From contig NZ_CADFGP010000007.1 in the NCBI RefSeq assembly GCF_902833905.1, forward strand, positions 1 to 64,000: a stretch of DNA of 64,000 nucleotides, read 5' to 3'. Position 1 is the first letter of the stretch. Each line of letters begins with the position of its first letter. The translations under genes and the position numbers were made by a program. Shown here piece by piece: positions 56,229-64,000 of this stretch. Source of the DNA: Paraburkholderia tuberum STM678 (lineage in GTDB: Bacteria > Pseudomonadota > Gammaproteobacteria > Burkholderiales > Burkholderiaceae). The notes under the pieces were generated by a model. It was not told the origin of the DNA, ran no database searches, and saw nothing but the letters and a program-made list of their open reading frames with translations.

Positions 56229-57941
56229 TCACTCCACCGGTTCGGTGTAGCGCGACGTGATCGGATAACGCCAGTCGCGGCCGAACGCGCGATGCGTGAC
56301 GCGAATGCCGATCGGCGCCTGACGGCGCTTGTACTCGTTGATCTTGATCAGGCGCGTGACGCGCTTCACGTCGTCGACCTGATAACCCGCCGCGATGATC
56401 TCCGCGAGCGAACGGTCCTCCTCCATATACATGCGCATGATCGCGTCGAGTACTTCGTATTCGGGCAGGCTGTCCTGGTCGGTCTGGTTCTCGCGCAGCT
56501 CAGCGGACGGCGCGCGCGTCAGAATCCGCTCGGGAATCACGTCGCGCGTCGCAAACGTGGTGGCCGCGTTCCGATAGCGGCACAGCCGGTACACGAGCGT
56601 CTTCGCAATGTCCTTGATCACCGCGAAGCCGCCGGCCATGTCGCCGTACAGCGTGCAATAGCCGACCGCCATTTCGCTCTTGTTGCCGGTGGTCAGCACG
56701 ATCGAGCCGAACTTGTTCGACAGCGCCATCAGCAGCGTGCCGCGAATGCGCGCCTGAATGTTCTCTTCGGTCGCATCTTCGGCGCGGCCCGCGAACTCCT
56801 CGGCGAGCGAGCCGCGGAACGCGTCGAACATCGGCGCGATCGCGATCTCGTCGTAGCGCACGCCGACGCGGCGCGCCATCTCGGCGGCGTCGCTGGTCGA
56901 GATATCGGCCGTGTAGCGCGACGGCATCATCACCGCGCGTACCTTGTCGGCGCCGAGCGCATCGCATGCAACGGCCAGCACGAGCGCCGAATCGACGCCG
57001 CCCGACAGACCGATCAAAGCACCAGGAAAACCGTTCTTGCCGATGTAGTCGCGCACGCCCATCACGAGCGCCGCGTAGACCTGCGCTTCGATCGACTGCT
57101 CCGGCGCGATCGCGGCCGGCAGCGGCGTGCCAGCGTCGAACTCCACGACAGCCGTGGCTTCCTCGAACTGCGCGAGCTTCGCGACGAGCTCGCCCCGCGC
57201 GTCGAGCACGAACGAACCGCCATCGAACACGAGTTCGTCCTGGCCGCCGACCATGTTCACGTAGACCATCGGAATACCGGTTTCGCGAATGCGCGCGCGC
57301 AGGATGTCGAAGCGCACCGCTTCCTTGTTCAGGTGGTACGGCGAGCCGTTCGGAATCAGCAGCACCTGCGCGCCCGCGGCCTTTGCCATCTGCGCGGCCG
57401 ACGCATGCCACGCGTCCTCGCAGATCACGACCCCGTACTTGACGCCGTCGAGTTCGAACACGAACGGCTGCGGGTCGGAGGCGAAATAGCGTTTCTCGTC
57501 GAACACTTCGGTGTTCGGCAGATCCTGCTTGCGATAGGTGCCCTTCACTTCGCCGTCGACGATCAGCGACGCCGCATTGAACGTATCGACCGGCGGCACG
57601 CCGCGCTCGATCGGCGCGTTTGCATTACCATGGCCGTTCGCCGGGCGGTGCGCGAGGTTGTCCGACCCGTCGCGCAGCGGATGGCCCACGATCACATGCA
57701 GACCGGTGAACGGCTTCAACTGTGCGGTGAGATCGGCCAACGCGGCCGCGCTGGCGGTGTAGAACGCAGGGCGCAGCAGCAGGTCTTCGGGCGGATAACC
57801 CGACAGCGCGAGTTCAGGCGCGACCAGCAGCTTCGCACCATCGCTGTGCGCGGCGCGCGCGGCGGCGACGATCTTCGCGACGTTGCCGGCGAAGTCGCCG
57901 ACGGTGACATTGATTTGAGCAAGAGCGATTCGGGTCTTCAT
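56229..57941 (-). CDS. nadE: Glutamine-dependent NAD+ synthetase
   Basis: The 570-residue enzyme makes NAD from deamido-NAD, ATP and glutamine. The N-terminal nitrilase-type glutaminase domain (residues 1-270) has PELALSGYPPEDLL, the lysine region TYRKQDLPN and the cysteine in GVVICEDAWH. The C-terminal synthetase domain has the ATP pyrophosphatase loop GLSGGVDSALVLAV, and TTGNKSEMAVGYCTLYGDMAGG. The upstream frame is open to 58010, but MKTRIALAQINVTVGDF is the standard start. glnB follows on the same strand. Confidence 0.96.
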   Translation of the reverse strand: MKTRIALAQINVTVGDFAGNVAKIVAAARAAHSDGAKLLVAPELALSGYPPEDLLLRPAFYTASAAALADLTAQLKPFTGLHVIVGHPLRDGSDNLAHRPANGHGNANAPIERGVPPVDTFNAASLIVDGEVKGTYRKQDLPNTEVFDEKRYFASDPQPFVFELDGVKYGVVICEDAWHASAAQMAKAAGAQVLLIPNGSPYHLNKEAVRFDILRARIRETGIPMVYVNMVGGQDELVFDGGSFVLDARGELVAKLAQFEEATAVVEFDAGTPLPAAIAPEQSIEAQVYAALVMGVRDYIGKNGFPGALIGLSGGVDSALVLAVACDALGADKVRAVMMPSRYTADISTSDAAEMARRVGVRYDEIAIAPMFDAFRGSLAEEFAGRAEDATEENIQARIRGTLLMALSNKFGSIVLTTGNKSEMAVGYCTLYGDMAGGFAVIKDIAKTLVYRLCRYRNAATTFATRDVIPERILTRAPSAELRENQTDQDSLPEYEVLDAIMRMYMEEDRSLAEIIAAGYQVDDVKRVTRLIKINEYKRRQAPIGIRVTHRAFGRDWRYPITSRYTEPVE

Positions 57942-58037
57942 GGCAGGATCGACAGGCAAGCCTTCACGGCTCGCGGTACCGCGGCTCGATGGCTCGACGG
58001 GATTGAACAAACCGGATAAACGAACTCAACGAACGAC

Positions 58038-59261
58038 GTGGCAGCTTCAGTTTCACAGCGCCGCGCCGGTCATTGCATACAGTCACTCAGATTGAACCAG
58101 CAACGTATCGATTATCGCACGGGCATTCTGGCCTCGCCCTCCGAGGTGGACGCCGCCGAGTGGAACGCCCTCCTCGCCGCGCAGTCGCAGCCCACGCCGT
58201 TTTTGCGGCACGAGTTTCTGAGCGCGCTCAATGCGACGCAATGCGCGGTTCCCGACACCGGTTGGGCGCCGCAATTCGTCACGCTGACCGACGCGCGCAC
58301 GGGCATGCTCGCGGCGGCGGCGCCCGTCTATCTGAAGGGACACTCGTACGGCGAGTACGTGTTCGACTGGGCCTGGGCCGACGCGTACAAGCGCAACGGC
58401 CTGCCCTATTACCCGAAGCTGCTGTGCGCGGTGCCCTTCACGCCGGTACAGGGCAACCGGCTGCTGTCGGCGAACGAGCATGCGTTGCGCCATCTCGCGG
58501 CCACGTTGATGGCGTTCGCCGAGCAGGCCGAGGTGTCGTCGCTGCATGTGCTGTTTCCGACGCAGAGCGAAGCGGACGCGCTCACCGATATCGGCATGAT
58601 GCAGCGCGAAGGCGTGCAGTTTCACTGGCTCAACGATGGCTATCGCGACTTCGAAGACTTTCTGTCGACGCTCGAACAGAAGAAGCGCAAGAACATCCGC
58701 GCCGAACGGCGCAAGGTGCACGAGGCCGGCATCACGATGCGAAGGATCCGCGGCGCAGACATCGAGGATGCCGACTGGCGCTTCTTCAGCAAGTGCTATC
58801 GGCAAACCTATCGCGAGCATTTTTCGAGTCCGTATCTGGACCTCGATTTCTTCCGGATGATCGGCGCCTCGATGCCGGAGAATCTGCTGCTCGTAATCGC
58901 CGAATATGAAGGTAAGCCGATCGCGAGCTCGCTCGTCGTCTATCAGCGCGACGAGAAAACCGGCGGCACCTTGTATGGCCGCTACTGGGGCGCGCTCGAA
59001 CACGTGCCGTGCCTGCACTTCGAAACCGCGTACTATCAGCCGCTCGAATTCTGCATCGAAGAAAAGCTCGGCGCATTCGAAGGCGGCGCGCAGGGCGAGC
59101 ACAAGATGGCGCGCGGCTTTCTGCCCACGGTCACGCGCTCGACGCATTGGCTCGCGCATCCGGCGTTCGCCGATGCGGTCGGCCATTTCCTCGATAACGA
59201 AAAAAACAGCATCCACGCGTACGTGGACGAGCTGCGCGAACACAATCCGTTCAAAGGCTAG
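58038..59261 (+). CDS. GNAT/FemAB-like N-acyltransferase (DUF482 type)
   Basis: The 407-residue protein has a FemAB-like double GNAT pattern: PFLRHEFLSALNATQCAV at the front, then YGEYVFDWAWADAY, and in the C-terminal half FLSTLEQKKRKNIRAERRKV and LYGRYWGALEHVPCLHFETAYYQPLEFCIEEKLGAFEGGAQGEHKMARGF, a block typical of DUF482 proteins. Start is uncertain: GTG at 58038 or a TTG about 18 codons later. The acceptor is unknown, perhaps peptidoglycan or a lipid precursor. The GIY-YIG gene follows at 10 bp and is probably co-transcribed. Confidence 0.83.
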   Translation: MAASVSQRRAGHCIQSLRLNQQRIDYRTGILASPSEVDAAEWNALLAAQSQPTPFLRHEFLSALNATQCAVPDTGWAPQFVTLTDARTGMLAAAAPVYLKGHSYGEYVFDWAWADAYKRNGLPYYPKLLCAVPFTPVQGNRLLSANEHALRHLAATLMAFAEQAEVSSLHVLFPTQSEADALTDIGMMQREGVQFHWLNDGYRDFEDFLSTLEQKKRKNIRAERRKVHEAGITMRRIRGADIEDADWRFFSKCYRQTYREHFSSPYLDLDFFRMIGASMPENLLLVIAEYEGKPIASSLVVYQRDEKTGGTLYGRYWGALEHVPCLHFETAYYQPLEFCIEEKLGAFEGGAQGEHKMARGFLPTVTRSTHWLAHPAFADAVGHFLDNEKNSIHAYVDELREHNPFKG

Positions 59262-59271
59262 AAGCGCGGTT

Positions 59272-59589
59272 ATGGCGTGGTTTCTCTATCTGCTCGAATG
59301 CTCGGACGGCAGCGTCTATACCGGCATCGCGACCGATGTCGCTGCTCGCTTCGACAAACATCTGAGCGGCACGGGCGCGCGTTATACGCGCTCGCGCAAG
59401 CCGGTGCGGGTGCTGGCGTCGTTCGAGCTGGCGGACCGGTCGAGCGCGTCGAGCGCCGAGTATTGGGTCAAGCGGCTTACGGCGGCCGATAAACGGGCGC
59501 TGGCGGCCGGGGTGTTCACGCTGCAGTCGGTGTTGCCGGTTGCAGCGGTGAATGACGTCGCGGAAGACGGCGAGCGTTCCGACGGCTGA
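59272..59589 (+). CDS. GIY-YIG nuclease family protein (YhbQ-like)
   Basis: The 105-residue protein is a single GIY-YIG domain: WFLYLLECSDGSVYTGIATDVAARFDKHLSGTGARYTRSRKPVRVL, with the tyrosine pairs, the catalytic Arg in VAARFDKH and Glu in SSAEYWVKRL. YhbQ/UPF0213 members may repair or cleave structured DNA; the function is poorly known. The frame is open through the upstream gene, but the ATG at 59272 starts the domain. Confidence 0.92.
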   Translation: MAWFLYLLECSDGSVYTGIATDVAARFDKHLSGTGARYTRSRKPVRVLASFELADRSSASSAEYWVKRLTAADKRALAAGVFTLQSVLPVAAVNDVAEDGERSDG

Positions 59590-59595
59590 GTCGTG

Positions 59596-61692
59596 CTACC
59601 CCCTCGCCTCCCGCATCCTCTCCGTCAGCAGCCGATGCACCCGCGCCAGCTCGCCCACCACATCTGCTTCCAGCGACGTCAATTGCGCGCGAGCGGGTAA
59701 CTCGAGCCGCACCGGCCGTAACGTGCGATTCAGCGCGGCCTCGATCGCCGCGCTGATCGCCTCGACCCATTCGTCGAGTTCGCTATGCAGGTCGCGACGG
59801 TTCGCGGTGAGGCGCAACTGCGTCGCGGTGCCGGCCATCCGTCGCAGCAGGCTCAGCACCGTCAGCGTGACCGTATCGGCCATCGAGTCCTCGAGCTTCT
59901 CGAGCCGCACGCGGCCGATCGCTTCCTCCGCGTTGTTGCTGGTGAGGCCCGCGGCGCGGCGCAATTGCTCGATCTCCTTGCCGCCATGCCGAGGCGCGTC
60001 GAGCGACGCGCGCAGATACGCGAGATTCGCGCGCACCGCGTCGCCGAGATAGACGCGCACATCGAGCTTCTCGCGCGTCGGCCATAGAAGGAACGTCGCG
60101 AGCAGCGCGAGCACGCAGCCGAGCACGTTGTTGCCGAGCCGCGTCAGCGCGAACGCCAACTCGTTGGCGCCCGGCGTCGCGAAGTCGGCGACCAGCACGA
60201 AGGTCGGCGTCAGGAACAGCACGAACAGGCTGTAACTGACGGGGCGCAGCGCCATCGTCGCCATCACCAGCGGGAACACCGCGAGCGAGATGCCGAGCGG
60301 CGAATGAATCGCATAGCCGATCGCCGCCGCGAGCACGCCGCCGACGATACTGCCCGTCGCGCGTTCGATGCTGCGCGGCCAGGTCGCGGCGATCGACGGC
60401 TGCAGGATCAGCAGCGTGGCCATCGTGGCCCAATAGCCGAACGGCAGACCGAGCGCGCGAATCACGACGAAGCCCGCCGTCGTCGTCACGCCGACACGCG
60501 CCGCATGGCGCAAGCCGACCGACTGCCACGACAGATTGGCCTTCAGCGTCGACCACGCGCGCGCCGTATAACGCGCGACGCACGCGCTCCACGGCTCGTC
60601 GTGCACCTCACGCGGCGCGAAATCGACGAGCTCGAAACCGGATTGCAGCTTCACCGGTTCGAGCAACGCGCTTTCGAGCCGATGCGCGAGACGCCGCAGA
60701 CGCGCCTGCAGGTCCGCGAGACGTTCCCAGCGCGCGTCGCCGGTCGCGCTGCCGATGTCGCTGAGCACTTCGCCGATCGCATTGAGCGAGCGCACCGCGC
60801 GTCGCGTGCGGCGCGAATCGTCGGGCACTTTCGCGCCCGCGCCCGACACCGCGATCAGATACGCGAACAGCGCTTCGCCATCGGTCAGCAGGCCGAGCAA
60901 CGTGTCGTAGACGGCCGCCCCGCCCGCCTTCGATGCGGGCACGTTCGCGAGCGCATCGCGCGAACGTTCGAGCGACGCGCGCGCATCGGCGCGAAAGCGC
61001 GCGGCATGCGTGGCCCATTCGCGCGGCGCGGCACGGCCGCCGACAAGCCGCGCGCTATCGAACGCGACATCGGCGAGGCGCAGATACACCGCGCGCAACG
61101 ACGCGCGGCTCGCGCCGAATGGATGAATGCGCCACACGGTCAAGCTCAGCACGATCGCGAACAGGCAGCCGACCAGATAGACGCCGAGAAACGCGACACC
61201 CGCGCGCGCGTCGTGCATCGGCCGGTCGACCATCACGACGCAGGCGGTCGCCGCGAGGATCGTCACCTGCGACGTGGCCGCGCCCCAGATGCGGCCGAAC
61301 GCGCCGAGCGTCGTGAACGCGAGCACCGCGAGCGCGGCCCACGCGGCACCCGAGGCGGACGCGAACGCGGTCATGCCGCCGCACAGCGTCGACAGCAGCG
61401 CGAAGCTCATCATCGACATGAAGCGTGCGCGGTTCGAGCCGGCGGCATCGGCGAGGCAGGTCCAGAACGCGCCGATCGCCGCCCACGCGAACACCGGATC
61501 GTGCAGCACGTTGCCGAGCGCGAGCATCGCCGTCGATGCGCACGCCGCCCTCAAGCCCTCCGACAGATTCGCCTCGCTCGCCGCGAATGACACCATCCAG
61601 ACCGGCCGCTTGCGATAGATCGCGGTGACGACCGAATGCAGCCGGGTCGACCAGCGCGGCGATGTCGAGTGGGACTTGCTGCGGTTCATCAT
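59596..61692 (-). CDS. FUSC family inner-membrane transporter
   Basis: The 698-residue protein has two bundles of about five or six membrane helices (residues 45-190 and 395-545), each followed by a soluble helical stretch, the organisation of the FUSC/aromatic-acid efflux (AaeB/YccS) family. Recognisable segments include LSEGLRAACASTAMLALG, FWTCLADAAGSNRARF, and GFVVIRALGLPFGYWATMATLLILQPS with the conserved P-x-x-W. Its role is probably efflux of aromatic acids or membrane-stress compounds. It converges on the GIY-YIG gene with 6 bp between stops. Transcription partners unknown. Confidence 0.88.
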   Translation of the reverse strand: MMNRSKSHSTSPRWSTRLHSVVTAIYRKRPVWMVSFAASEANLSEGLRAACASTAMLALGNVLHDPVFAWAAIGAFWTCLADAAGSNRARFMSMMSFALLSTLCGGMTAFASASGAAWAALAVLAFTTLGAFGRIWGAATSQVTILAATACVVMVDRPMHDARAGVAFLGVYLVGCLFAIVLSLTVWRIHPFGASRASLRAVYLRLADVAFDSARLVGGRAAPREWATHAARFRADARASLERSRDALANVPASKAGGAAVYDTLLGLLTDGEALFAYLIAVSGAGAKVPDDSRRTRRAVRSLNAIGEVLSDIGSATGDARWERLADLQARLRRLAHRLESALLEPVKLQSGFELVDFAPREVHDEPWSACVARYTARAWSTLKANLSWQSVGLRHAARVGVTTTAGFVVIRALGLPFGYWATMATLLILQPSIAATWPRSIERATGSIVGGVLAAAIGYAIHSPLGISLAVFPLVMATMALRPVSYSLFVLFLTPTFVLVADFATPGANELAFALTRLGNNVLGCVLALLATFLLWPTREKLDVRVYLGDAVRANLAYLRASLDAPRHGGKEIEQLRRAAGLTSNNAEEAIGRVRLEKLEDSMADTVTLTVLSLLRRMAGTATQLRLTANRRDLHSELDEWVEAISAAIEAALNRTLRPVRLELPARAQLTSLEADVVGELARVHRLLTERMREARG

Positions 61693-61906
61693 CCGGACCG
61701 TGGTTCTTGAAGTGATGGAAACGCGCGTTGATGCCGTGAGTGCGCGCGCGAGGTCGTGCGGCGAATGATAAGGGTTTACACCTAAATATAAAAATGCGTT
61801 CCGTTCATCGGAGCGATGCGTTCAGGTTATGCGTGCGAGACGACGCGTGCCAGACGAAGATCGCGGCGTTTTTGCACGGTAGTCGAATACCGCGCAAATC
61901 AGATGA

Positions 61907-61942
61907 AAAAACCGCGCGGTCCTTGCGGACTCGCGCGGTTTT
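61907..61942 (-). terminator. Terminator of ppa
   Basis: Stem AAAACCGCGCG (61907-61917) with CGCGCGGTTTT (61932-61942); the A-run on its left reads as a T-run on the minus strand, 38 bp past the ppa stop. Confidence 0.85.
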
Positions 61943-61979
61943 CGTACTGCATGCAGCAAGCGGATGAACCGCGGCGCGC

Positions 61980-62507
61980 TTACTTCTTGTAGTTCGCCAC
62001 GCCTTCGCTGATTTCCTTGTGGGCAGCATCGACGTCGGCCCAGCCTTCGACCTTGACCCACTTGCCCTTCTCGAGCGCCTTGTATTGCTCGAAGAAGTGC
62101 TTGATCTGGTCCTTCAGGTAAGCCGGCACGTCGTCGACCGACTTCAGGTTCGCCGTCATCGGGCAAATCTTGTCGTGCGGCACGGCGATCAGCTTCGCGT
62201 CGACACCGGACTCATCAGTCATCTGCAGCATGCCGAGCGCGCGGGCACGCACGACCGAACCTGCCAGCAGCGGGAACGGCGTGATCACCAGCACGTCGAC
62301 CGGGTCGCCGTCGCCCGACAGCGTCTGCGGAATGAAGCCGTAGTTGGCCGGATAGCGCATGCCGGTGCCGATGAAACGGTCGACGACGAGCAGGCCCAGG
62401 TCCTTGTCGGCTTCGTACTTCACCGGGTCGCTTTGCGCCGGGATTTCGATGATGACGTTGAAATCGTGCGGAAGGTCATTGCCTGCGGGAACGTGATTGA
62501 AGCTCAT
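61980..62507 (-). CDS. ppa: Inorganic pyrophosphatase
   Basis: The 175-residue enzyme is a family I pyrophosphatase that hydrolyses PPi to drive biosynthesis. Signature [17 protein letters not shown] includes the metal-binding aspartates; [13 protein letters not shown] with Lys/Tyr and the C-terminal [10 protein letters not shown] are in place. The start follows AGAGAGCGCTC. Single gene with own terminator; divergent from the aldehyde dehydrogenase gene across a 297-bp gap with no gene. Confidence 0.96.
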   Translation of the reverse strand: MSFNHVPAGNDLPHDFNVIIEIPAQSDPVKYEADKDLGLLVVDRFIGTGMRYPANYGFIPQTLSGDGDPVDVLVITPFPLLAGSVVRARALGMLQMTDESGVDAKLIAVPHDKICPMTANLKSVDDVPAYLKDQIKHFFEQYKALEKGKWVKVEGWADVDAAHKEISEGVANYKK

Positions 62508-62804
62508 GAGCGCTCTCTGAAGGGGATGGAAATCGGAAGGCGGCGAACGGCGCGCGGGCTGCGGATGCGGTGCGAACTGTGTGCGAACCGCGAACGTCGG
62601 GCACTGAAACCCTCTCGCCCCGAACGACGGGGCCGCGCACCGGACCGTACGGAATGCGCCATTATAGCCAATCGGCAGGTGGCATCCGCGGTCGGATCGG
62701 CGCGATAATCGTCTGGCGAGTCTCGCTTCGCGTCTCTACCGTTTTGTGTCTCCCCTTCGAACCCGCGCCGCCGCACGCCGGCCGCACGTCATCAAGGAGC
62801 ATGC

Positions 62805-64000
62805 ATGGAAGAAGCACGGCATTTCATCGGCGGCGAGTGGTGCGCCGCTTCCGGCGGCGAATCGATCGCCGTACTCGATCCCTCGGACGGCCAGCCGTTC
62901 ACGCGCATCGCGCGCGGCACCGAGGCCGATATCGACACCGCCGTGCACGCCGCGCGCGCAGCGTTCGACGGCGCATGGGGTGCGCTGAGCGCCGCCGAGC
63001 GCGGCCGCGTGCTGTACCGGCTGTCGCTGCTGGTGGCAGCGCGCCAGGAAGACCTTGCACGGCTCGAAGCGCGCGACACCGGCAAACCGCTCAGGCAGGC
63101 GCGCGCCGACGCCGCCGCCCTGACCCGCTACTTCGAGTTCTACGCCGGCGCGGCCGACAAGCTGCACGGCGAAACCCTGCCCTACCAATCCGGCTACACG
63201 GTGCTGACGATCCGCGAGCCGCACGGCGTGACCGGCCACATCGTGCCGTGGAATTACCCGATGCAGATCTTCGGGCGAAGCGTCGGCGCGGCGCTCGCGA
63301 CCGGCAATGCATGCGTCGTCAAACCGGCCGAGGACGCGTGCCTTTCCGTGCTGCGGGTCGCAGAGCTCGCCGCCGAGGCCGGCTTGCCGGCCGGTGCACT
63401 GAACATCGTGACCGGCTATGGGCACGAAGCGGGCGCCGCGCTCGCGCGTCATCCGGGCATCGATCACATCTCCTTCACGGGCTCGCCCGAAACCGGCAAG
63501 CTCGTCACGCAGATGGCCGCCGAAAACCACGTGCCGGTCACGCTCGAACTCGGCGGCAAGTCGCCGCAAATCGTGTTCGCCGACGCCGATCTCGACGCCG
63601 CGCTGCCGGTGCTGATCTCCGCGATCGTGCAGAACGCCGGGCAAACCTGCTCGGCGGGCAGTCGCGTGCTGATCGAGCAGGCGATTTACGAGCCGCTGCT
63701 CGACAGACTCAGCAGCGCCTTTCAGGCGTTGCGCGTCGGGCCGTCGAATGCCGACCTCGACTGCGGGCCGCTGATCAGCGCGAAACAGCAGCAACGCGTG
63801 TGGGACTTTCTGTCGGACGCGCAACACGATGGCATCGCGATGGCCGCGCACGGCGAGGTGATTCCCGAAGCGCCTGAAAGCGGCTTCTATCAGGCCCCGA
63901 CCTTGCTGCGCGACGTGCCCGCGAGCCACCGCCTCGCGCGCGACGAAGTATTCGGTCCGGTGCTCGCCGCGATGTCGTTCCATGACGAAGCCGAAGCGCT
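62805..64000 (+). CDS. Aldehyde dehydrogenase (betaine aldehyde-type), 3' end outside window
   Basis: The first 398 residues are visible. NAD-binding GHIVPWNYPMQIFGR, KPAEDACLSVLRVAELA, FTGSPETGKLVTQMAA, active-site Glu in LELGGKSPQIVFADAD and catalytic Cys in QNAGQTCSAGSRVLIEQ are all present, matching the betaine-aldehyde/gamma-aminobutyraldehyde family. The start at 62805 follows AAGGAGC. Because the gene is cut at the edge, its C-terminus and neighbours are unseen, so the substrate remains open. Confidence 0.92.
   Translation, partial: MEEARHFIGGEWCAASGGESIAVLDPSDGQPFTRIARGTEADIDTAVHAARAAFDGAWGALSAAERGRVLYRLSLLVAARQEDLARLEARDTGKPLRQARADAAALTRYFEFYAGAADKLHGETLPYQSGYTVLTIREPHGVTGHIVPWNYPMQIFGRSVGAALATGNACVVKPAEDACLSVLRVAELAAEAGLPAGALNIVTGYGHEAGAALARHPGIDHISFTGSPETGKLVTQMAAENHVPVTLELGGKSPQIVFADADLDAALPVLISAIVQNAGQTCSAGSRVLIEQAIYEPLLDRLSSAFQALRVGPSNADLDCGPLISAKQQQRVWDFLSDAQHDGIAMAAHGEVIPEAPESGFYQAPTLLRDVPASHRLARDEVFGPVLAAMSFHDEAEA

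Overview
The window is GC-rich, densely coded bacterial chromosome. The gene complement points to a betaproteobacterium of the Burkholderia/Paraburkholderia group: a parC-parE pair, nadE followed by glnB, Burkholderia-type porin, Dcm+Vsr pair, MocR regulator next to htpG, and strong G/C preference at third codon positions. I cannot name a species from sequence alone. About 53 protein genes, two broken toxin-like genes and one tRNA gene can be supported.

Layout. 1-7.6 kb: htpG (with a near-consensus sigma-32 promoter), a MocR-type aminotransferase/regulator divergent from a VOC protein, a second class I/II aminotransferase, RidA and a PhzF-like protein. 8-12.2 kb: a membrane GGDEF-EAL protein, a chromate-transporter-family protein and a CopD-like membrane protein, with an 8-bp tandem repeat between the last two. 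12.5-20.3 kb: topoisomerase IV (parC, parE), an ABC-F ATPase, a DUF4399 periplasmic protein and rubredoxin.

20.5-25 kb is the accessory region. A tRNA-Arg(CCT) gene is followed on its 3' side by about 2.2 kb ending in an imperfect copy of the tRNA 3' end, so it looks like a decayed integrative element. Between the two repeats are a frameshifted toxin-like gene, a likely immunity gene 6 bp downstream of it, a small unknown ORF, and a truncated paralogue of the toxin N-terminus running up to the tRNA. Beyond the second repeat lie a methyltransferase with an atypical N-terminal module, an unrecognised 279-residue protein with a Cys-His-Gln motif, and an acyltransferase.

26-34 kb: glutathione S-transferase, small stress-type proteins (CsbD), a Dcm-like cytosine methyltransferase with Vsr mismatch endonuclease, a PEBP protein, an MFS exporter and trehalose-6-phosphate synthase. 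34-40.2 kb: two sigma-54 activators, small envelope proteins (DUF883 and others), a proline-rich protein, and two translationally coupled paralogous lipoproteins. 40.2-43.4 kb: an ABC importer ATPase and a double-length fused permease with no binding protein beside them.

44-49 kb: a diguanylate cyclase, a small protein with a possible Cas2/SinR-like fold, and a CpxRA/OmpR-type two-component system divergent from a Spy/CpxP-like periplasmic protein; two GTAAY-N5-GTAAY boxes, one pointing each way, lie in the shared promoter region. 49-55.6 kb: pirin, a basic amino-acid ABC importer operon (hisJ-hisQ-hisM-hisP type) and a trimeric porin. 55.8-64 kb: glnB and nadE, a FemAB/GNAT-like transferase, a GIY-YIG protein, an FUSC-family transporter, inorganic pyrophosphatase, and an aldehyde dehydrogenase that runs off the right edge.
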